A DNA stretch of 64,000 nt, from NCBI GenBank assembly GCA_029237815.1, contig JAQZBP010000002.1, positions 1 to 64,000 on the forward strand, read 5' to 3'. Both the position numbers and the translations under genes were made by a program. The stretch is from Moraxellaceae bacterium. GTDB lineage: Bacteria; Pseudomonadota; Gammaproteobacteria; Pseudomonadales; Moraxellaceae. Positions 11,401 through 20,400 of this stretch are shown here, in pieces (position 1 is the stretch's first letter; the number at the start of each line of letters is the position of its first letter). The notes beneath the pieces were generated by a model. That model was not told the DNA's origin, ran no database searches, and worked only from the letters and a program-made list of their open reading frames with translations.

Positions 11401-14400
11401 GGCGTCGGCCACCGTCACGGTGTCGTTGCCGGCGCCGCCCAGGATGTCGAGGTCGCTGAGCACGGCCTTGACGAAGACTTCGTCGTTGCCCGCGCCGAGC
11501 ACGAGGGTGGTCGCGCCTGCGGTAAGCGTGGACTCGATGTAGACATCGTCGTCGCCGGTGGAGAGGCGGATGTCGATGTTGTCGAAATCCTCGATGCGCA
11601 CGCCGTCCCACAGGGTGCCGTCGAGCGAGGTGCCCTGCCCCATCCCCATGCCCTGCAGGTTGAGGAAGGTGTCGGTGATGGCATTGCCGCTGGGGTCTTC
11701 CATCGGCACGTAGAACGTGTCGCGGGCGCGTTCGCGGGTGCTGTCGTTGTTGGTGGTGCGTGCCTCGAGGGTGATCTTCACCGTGCCACTGCTGTGCGTG
11801 ACGGTGATGACGTTGCCGGTCGCGGTCGCGCCCAGCGTGCCGTTGCCCTCGACGTAGGCGTCGCCGTTGATCGCGGCCGCCAGTGCGGTGGCCACGTCGA
11901 TGGCGCTGGTGGTGGTGGCCGTGTGTTCCCAGACCAGGCCGTCGACATTGACGTACCACTTGCTGCCGACGGTGACCGGCGTCGCGAAGGTGACGTCGAT
12001 CTCGCTGTCGCTCTGGCGCTCCACGGCGCCGGCGTCGAACAGCGGCGTGCCGGTGGTGACCAGCGCCGAGAGCTCCAGCGCGACATCGCTATGCGTGAGC
12101 GTCAGCGTGCTGCCTGTGACCACAGCCGTCAGGTCGCCCGTGCCGTAGTCGTTGCTGCTGGCAGTGGCATTGACGGCGGCGGCGAGCTTGCTTGCCAGGT
12201 CGGCGGCGGTGTCGTCGGCGTCGGTGGTGATGCTCCAGGTCTTCTCGGCCAGCGAAAGGTTGAAGGTCTTGGCGCCGACCACACCGGCCTGCGTGAACTG
12301 CAGGCTCTGGGAATTGGTGGCGACACGGTCGATGTCGACGCTCGTGTACTGGGCGTCCTCGCCTTCGCTCGTGGCCTGGACGCGGATGGCGTCCATGCGC
12401 AGCACGCTGCTGTCGGTCAGGATGGCGGCATTGACACCGGTGGCCGTCACGCCCTGCTCGTTGTGCACGATGAGCTGGTCGTTGCCGAAGGACTCGCCGC
12501 CGTCCAGCGTGACCTTGCCCTGGATGTCGTCGACCGTGTAGACGGCGTCGAGCTTGAAGGCGAAGGGCGGCGGATTGACGGTAATGGGATCCGGCACCAC
12601 GAGGCGCGGATCCGGGAAGTCCAGCGAGCCGATGTCGTAGGACACCAGCGGCACGTCGAAGGAGTAGTTGATGCGCCAGGACCAGAAGAACCACCAGCCC
12701 ACGTCTTCCCAGTTCCAGCCGATGGTGTTGGCCGTCGAGGCATAGAGGTCGAAAGCAGAGATGTTCGTGGTCTCCGCGCCGGCCTCGATGACGCCATCGC
12801 GGTCGTGGTCGATGCCGGTGATGCGGAAATACGGGTTCTGCTCGCGCATGCTGTTGTACCACTGGAAGGTACCGGCATAGACGCGGTCGTAGAGCTCGCC
12901 CCAGGTGGAATCCCAGCTCCAGTCCCACCAGTTGGTCGAGGTGTACTGGCGGCTCGGATCGTAGGTCTCGCCGTCATAGGTGATGGTCGGCGCATCCTGC
13001 ACCAGGTAGCTGGGCGGCTGGTAGGTGAACTCGGGCGGATCGAAGACCATCGGGCGGTGGTCGCCGCCCAGGTGGATCTGGTCGTCGCCGGTGCCGCCGC
13101 GCACGGTGAGCTCCATGTCGGGGCCGGAGCTCAGGATGTAGATCTCGTCGGCGCCACCGGAGCCGTTCACTTCCAGGCGTTCGATGTTGACGAAGTTGAC
13201 GATGCGCCCTGCCCCGGCCACGAAGTCCTCGGTGATGACGAAGACGTCGGCGATGGGCGTGCCGTTGATGACGATGGTGTCGATGCCGTCGCCGCCGTTG
13301 ATGGCCACCGGCGCATTCTGCAGGTACTCGTAGCGGTTGGAGCCGGCGCCGCCGAACAGCGTGCTGAGGTTGCTTACCTCGCTCATGTCGTTCGGGTTGT
13401 CGCGCAGCACGATGAAGGTGTTGATGACGAAGGTGTCGTCATGGTTGCCGCCGTGCAGCCAGAGCTGCGCGGAGTTGTGGTTGACCTCGAAGTAGTCGTC
13501 CTGGTCGCCGCCGAACACCAGCATCTCGGCGGAGTTGCCCTTGGTCATGTTCGAGGTGTCGGCCACCGGCACGCCGTCAGGGTATTCCAGGTTCTTGTTG
13601 CCCTTGTCGAGGAACTGCGGAACCGTGCCGATGGTGATGGAGTCATCGCCGCGGCCGAGGTCGATCACGGTCTGCACCGCGTTGTCGTCGGAGAGCACGG
13701 CATCGTCACCGCCCAGGGTGCGGATGGTGACGCGCTCCATGTTGGCGTAGGCGATCTCGTCGCGGTCCGCGTTCACGCCGCGGATCTGGTCCTGCAGGGC
13801 GAGGGTCACGTCGGTGAGGGTGTCGCCGTCGAGACCGGTGTAGCTGTAGCTCTGGCCGTCCAGCGACAGCGTCCAGGTGCTGCCTTCGACGTCGAGCGTC
13901 AGGCGGATCTCGCTCCCGACGGTCGTCATGTCGCCCGCGGTCCAGCCGGTGACGCCTGGCGTGCCCGAGGACGCGGTGACGATGATCTCGTTGCGGTTGA
14001 CGCGGATTTCGTAGCCGAGGCTGGCGAAGGTGGTGCCGGTGGTATCGGCCGTCACCAGGTCCACGAGCTTCGCGGCGACATCGTCCAGCGTTTCGCCGGC
14101 GACCGCGGTGTAGCTGTAGGTGCCCGAGGACAGCGTGAACGACCAGGTCTTGCCGGCAACATCCAGCTTGACCAGGTTGTGCTGCTCGCTGCCCGTGCCT
14201 TCGACGGTGACGCTGCCGGTGCCCGTGGTGAGCGCGGCGTCATAGGGCGCCGTTGCCGCGGACTCCGTGGGCTTGCGGTGGATCGAGAGCTGCTCGCCCA
14301 GGGCTTCCACGGCATAGGGGACGCCGAGATCGTAGAGCTCGCCGGCAGCAATCAGGCCCGCGCTGACGTTCTGGCTCTTGTCTGTGGCGAGCAGCGAGAA

Positions 14401-17400
14401 CTCGTCGTCGCCGGCGGTACCGAACACCACGAGTTCGTCGAAGCCGTTGATGCCGCCGGTGTCGACGATGTTCACGTCGGCGCTGTCGGCGCCCGAGAGG
14501 TTGATGATGTAGTACTCGCTGAGTGCGCCGTTATCCAGATTGGACACGTTGTTCAGCGTGACCGAGCCGGAATAGTTCCACTCGTTGGACTGGCCGGCCA
14601 CGGTCGGGCCGAAGACCAGCGCGGTGCCGTCGACGCGCACGACGCCGTCGACGTCGCCCACCACCATGACGTTGGCGGAAGTGCCGCCTGTGAGGCGGGC
14701 CGCCTCGAAGATGCCGCTGATTTCTTCCACGTCGGCGCCCGCCGCATAGCGGTCGCCGGTCTCGGAAAGGCCCTTGATGACGGGCATCGGGAAGGACGGG
14801 TCAAGCGGCTCGCCCTCGGTACTGGTGTCGACGTAGGTGAAGGCCGCGCCGTCGTCGCCCAGCATGTTGCCGGAGACGAAGTAGCGGTCGAACAGCGACA
14901 TGTCGCGGTCGAAGGCTTCGACCAGGGTGTCGTTGCCGCCGGCGTCGTAGAACTGGTCGACGCCGTAGCCGCCGGTGAACTGGTCGTCACCGGTGCCGCC
15001 GGAGAGCACGTCCTTGAATTTCGTGCCAACGAGCACGTCGTTGCCGATACCACCCACGAGCGAGACGGCGATGAAGTCGGAGGCCGTGCCGCTGGCGTCG
15101 ATGCGGTCGTTGCCGGCGCCGGCGTCGAAGAGCACGTTGTCGCCGTTGAAAGTGCCGCCCGCCTGCGGGTCGGTGACCTCGCGATAGGTGTTGTTGAGCG
15201 TGAGGTTGAGCGTGTGACCGCCGCCCTGCACCACTGCCTTGACGATGTGCTCCGCCGCCGGTGGCGTGCCGCCCGCCGCGGTCTCCGTCACGGTGACACC
15301 GGCGCCGGTGCCGGTGAGCGACGACACCGCCACGAGATCGGCGCGCGCGCCGGCCGTGGTGAAGGTCACGTCGAAGGTGCCCGACAGCATGCGCTCCACG
15401 GTCACCGTGAGGCCGGTGGCGGACAGCGCGCTGTTGATCGACGCCTGGATCTGCGCCGCCGTGGCGTCACGGGGGATGGCCGCGGTGGTGTAAGTGGTAC
15501 CTGAATGCGTGTAGGCCAGCGTATAGGTGCCGCCGTCGCCGGCCACCACCACGCGCTGGGTCTCGTTGCCGGTCAGCGACGGCAGGCTGCTCACCGTGAT
15601 GGTGTCGGCGCTGCCCGAGCCGTTGACGATGACGCTGTCCTTCTCGTTGTCGTTGTTCGACTCGAAAGGCTTTTCCACCTGGGTCGTGGCCTGCACCTTG
15701 TAGCCGTAGCTGGCGTCGACCTGGATGTTGGTGTTGCCGGCGCTGTTGACCACGGCGCGTGTCACCGTGATGGCATCGCCGGCGATCGAGGCCGCGAAAT
15801 CGGCCGAGGCGTCGATGCTGTTCTTCAGCGCCGTCGCGATGGTGGTGGCGGTGTCGCCCGCCACCGTGGTGTAGCTGAAATCGATGCCATCGACGGCGAC
15901 GTACCAGGTCTGGCCCGCGGCGATGCCGCCGGTGGGCGCCGCCAGTGTCACGATCGCCGAGCTGTAGTACTGCTCGTAGGGGTTCGTGGTGGCGCGGAAG
16001 GTGACGTCGGTCGGCGTGGTGCCGTCGGCGTTGGTCACGGAGGCGCCGGCCAGGAAGCCGCGGCCGCCCGTCTCCAGTTCCACCGCGACATTGCTGCCCG
16101 CGGCTGCCGCCGCGTAGGCACTGTCGTTGTTGATCGCCGTGCGCAAGGCCGTGAGCACGGTTTCGGCCGTGTCGCTGCCTGTCGCCGTGTAGCTGAAGGT
16201 CTTGAAGGCGTTGGCGGCACTGGTGGCGGCCGGATTGCTCAGGCTGACCGAGTACACCTGGCCGGTGCTGACGGTGCCGTTCAGGCGCAGCGTGGTTTCC
16301 TGCTCGGTGGCAGCGCCCGCCGTGGTGCCGGAGATGGCACCGACGGTGAGTCGCGTCGTGCCGGTGATGGGGTCGGTGTAGTCGACCATGACCGGCACTT
16401 CCGACCAGGTGAAGTCGGAGAAGGTGCTGCCGTCGGCCTTGATGATGTTGCCGCCGGAGATCGTGACCTGGTTGGCGGCGGTATCGGTCGGCGCGCCGAC
16501 CGCATTGGCAGCCACCAGCGTGGTGCCGTCGCCCGACACCAGCATGCGGTTGCCGGACAGGTCGGTGACGACGTTATTGGCGTCGATGCGCAGCTTGGTG
16601 TCGGTGGTCGCGCTGGTGGTGATCGCGGCATAGATGAACTGGCGGCCGGCGCCATCCAGCTCCGGCGCAAAGACCGGACGCGTCTCCATGACGGCGCTGC
16701 CGTCGCTGACGCCGGTGTCCAGCGTGAGGTCGGTGACCGCTGTGCCCACCAGCGAATTGACGGTGACCGTGTCTTCGCCCGCTTTGGCGTCCATGGAAAG
16801 GCGCTCGACGGCAGTGCTGGTGATCAACGTGCCGTCGATGGCGATCTGCGCGCCGGTGGCGGCGCGCGTCAGCGTCGCGCTCGGCGACTGCGTGGTGTCT
16901 TCCGTGGCCGTGACCGAGGTCAGGCCGGTCACGGTGGTGAAGCTGATGACGTTGTCGGCGGTGGTCGCCGCCATCACCAGGGCGTCGTTGCCGGCGCCGC
17001 CGTCGACGAAGGTGTCGGCGGCATCGGCCAGCTGCCAGTTGATGGTGTCGTCGCCGCCCTCGCCCGAGATGGCGTCGGCATCGGCGCCGCCTTCCAGCGT
17101 GTCGTTGTCGGCGCCGCCCTTCAGCGTGTCGGTGCCGGCCATGCCGTAGAGCGTGTCGGCGCCGGCGTCGCCCAGCACCCAGTCGTTGCCGGCGTCGCCG
17201 GAGAGCCGGTCGGCGCCGTCGCCGCCTTCCAGGTAGTCGGCGCCGTCGTTGCCGGCGATGCGGTCGTCGCCCGTACCGCCCTTGAGCCAGTCGTTGCCGA
17301 GGCCGCCGGCGATGGTGTCGTTGTCGGCGCCGCCGTCGACGGTGTCGTTGCCTGCCGCCGCGTCGATCAAATCGTCGCCGGCGTCGCCGTAGAGGAAGTC

Positions 17401-20400
17401 GGCGCCGGTGGAGCCCATCAGCACGTCGTTGCCGTTGCCGCCGTAGAGCGTGGCGAAGCCCTTGCCGAGGTAGCGCAGGTCGTCCGAGCCGTCGCCGCCG
17501 CGCGCGACCACATTGACCTCGACGCTCTTGTTGACGACGAGGATGTCATTGCCGGCGCCGAAGTCGACTTCGATGGCGCCGACGTTGAAGAACTCCTTGG
17601 ACTGGCCCATGTAGGAGACCTTGATGACCTTGGTCGCCACGCCGCCATTGAGGTTCGGGTCGGTGACCGTGGTCTGCGAGATCTCCAGCTTCTCGTCCGC
17701 GCTTTCCTGCCAGTCGGGGCCGCGCAGGGAGGCCAGCAAGCCGGCGTTCAGCACCAGCGTGCCCGGGTTGGGCGTGCCGGCGGTCGTGCCGTTGCGCGCG
17801 TCCCAGAGGAAGCGGTCGTACTGGTTGTTGCCGTTTTCATCGAGGCGCACGACAGGCTTGGTCGTGCTGCTGCCGACCACTAGCTCGGCCTCGCTGATCA
17901 CGACATCGAGCTTCTCACCCGCCTCGATGGTGCCGCTGCCGTCATAGTCGATGCTGCCGAGGATGGGGGGCGGCACGTCCGGGCAGGTGTAGTTGAATTC
18001 CGCGATGACGGCGCGGAACAGGTTGATGTTGTGCTCGAACAGCGTGATCTTGCCGAAGAAGCCGAGGTCGAGGCCGATCCACAGGAAGGCGTCGAGGCCA
18101 GCGGTGAGCTGGCCGTTGACATCGAATACGCAGAGCGGGCCGCAGGCGAGCTGGGTCAGCAGCTCGTCGCCGTAGACCTTGCCCGGTGTGTCGGAGGCTT
18201 CGACGTCGTTGAGGTCGAAATTGATGGTCGCGGTGATGTTGCCTTCGACGCCGGCCTCGACGAGGCCGCCGATGCCGAGCGAGGCGCCGGCAATGATGGT
18301 GGCGGAAATCGTCGCTTCCGGATTGTCGACGCTACCGACGATGTGGTCGTCGAGGTAGAAGCCCTCCAGCGCGTACTCCGGCAGCGCGAGCAGCGCATCC
18401 ACGATATCGGCCGGGTCCTCGCCCTCCACGAGCGAGCTGACCACCACCGACGGGCTCGAGCCCGTGAGGTTGGTGCTGTCGGCCGTGAGCGTGTCGCGGT
18501 CGCCCTCGCCTTCGAACACGACCTTGAAGGTATCGGTGTCGCTGACCGTGACCGAAACGCCGTGGCCCTCGCCCAGCGCGGCCGTCAGGGTCTTGTCCAG
18601 CTCGGCGTTGATGCGCGAGGCGAGCAGCGTGTCGGATTCGGCCCAGGCGATGGGATCCGTGGTGACGCCGCCATAGGTAAGCGTGAAGGTGCCGCCGGTG
18701 GCGTTGGCGACGTAAATCTCCTGCTCCTCCACCACGCCTTCGAGCTCTTCGGCGCGCCAGTTGTTGAGGCCGGTGCTGTCGTAGCCGATGGTGATGTTGG
18801 TGGTGGCCGAGACGCCGCCGCCGAAGCGGGCGTTGAGGCCCGGGAGGCCCGGGACCGGAATGCTCTTGACGTACTGGAAGTTCAGGTCCAGCGCCGGCAG
18901 GTTGTACTTGAACAGGTCGACCGCGGTATCGCCGGTGATGAGGCCGAGGATGCTCGACGGATTGGTGAGGATGGGCACCTCAAAGCCGCCAGCCTTGGTG
19001 CCGAAGGTCTTCACCAGGCTGCTCGCTGCCGCCTGCTGCCCGGCGCTGCCGCCGCTCTGCGGCGCGGAATTGACGTTGAAGTTCTGCGCCGTGCTGTCCA
19101 TCGTCGCGGCACCGCTGGTACCGCCAATCGTGAAGGTGCCGAAGTTGATGCCGATGGGCCCGCCATCGGCGGCGTCGTTGAACGCATCGATGGTGCGCAC
19201 GAGATCGATGATCTGCACCACGGCGTTGACCGCCTTCACCACGCCGGCGTACTTGGTCTGGCCGAGCAGCGTCGAGGCGATCTGCAGCAGCGTCGTTTGC
19301 GGCGCCCCCATCTGCTTGAGGATGCCGATCTCGGTGGTGAGCACGTCCACCAGCGGCTCCAGCGGCTCGGTGATGTCGTGCACGGAATCGATGATGGGAC
19401 CGAGGAAGTCGCTGATGAAGCTGCCGAGGTCCAGGGTAACGTCTTCCAGCACGATCTCGGCCGGCTCGAAGAAACTGGTCGAACTGCCGCCGGTGCCGAA
19501 CTCGACGTTGGCGAACACCTGGTCGTAGTGGAAGGTCGTGGTGACCTTGGGCAGCGCATCCGGCTCGACGCCGGGCACGGCGATGGCGAGCGTGGCATTG
19601 AGGTCGGCATTCGCCGCCGCCGTGAGGCGCGCGGTGATGTCCATCGCGCCGAACTCGCTGATGTAGATGCGGTCGTCGTTGTTGTCGGTGATGTCGACGG
19701 TGAACTGGCCCCGGAGGCCGGAGTTGCCGTCGGCGTCGTCCCCGACCTCCGACAGCTCGGCGCCGAGCAGGCCCAGCACGCCGGTCATCTCGGTGCCGTC
19801 GGAGAGCAGCGCATTCAGCTGCAGCGAGAGCTCCGCGCCGTCTTCGGTGATGCCCTCGGCATCGATGAAGAAGCCGCTGCTGTCGAAGCCGAAGCCCAGT
19901 CCGAAGAAGTAATCCAGCGTGATGTTGACCTCGGACCCCGGCGCCACTTCCAGCGAGAGCGGCAGGCCGGGCGCGGCCAGCGAGAAGTCGATGGGCACGT
20001 CGACACTGAAGATGTTGCCGGCGAGCAGGACGTTGAAGGTGAGCGCGCCGGTCTCGTCGATGCCGAGCTGGATGTCGTCGGCGCTGGTGGCGACGGTGTA
20101 GTCCGGGTTGCCGTCCTCATCGAAGGTGGGCATGCCGTCCGCGTCGTAGACCGGCACCTTGATGTAGCTGCCGAGCTTGTCGAAGAGGTACTGGCGCACG
20201 AGATCGACGACGCTGTCGCCGTTGGCGACGGCATCCTGCAGCGCGGAACCCAGGCCGCCGTCTTCGTAATAAGGCTGGCCGGTCGGGACACTGGTCCAGA
20301 AGCCGTCGTCGGTGCGCCACAGCAGCGTGCTGCCGTCGGTGCGCACGGGCGCTTCGCTGACGGTCGCGGTCGGCGTGGTGCCGGTCAGTGCCGTGGCGTT

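Noticed and set aside
1990-15504. Very long open frame (4,504 residues) on the plus strand
   Set aside because: It lies antisense to the giant gene. The product is a compositionally biased Val/Ala/Asp/Gly/Arg/His string without recognisable domains. GC-rich codons such as GAC and GTC read as GTC and GAC on the other strand, so stops are suppressed across the repeats. There is no ribosome site or promoter.
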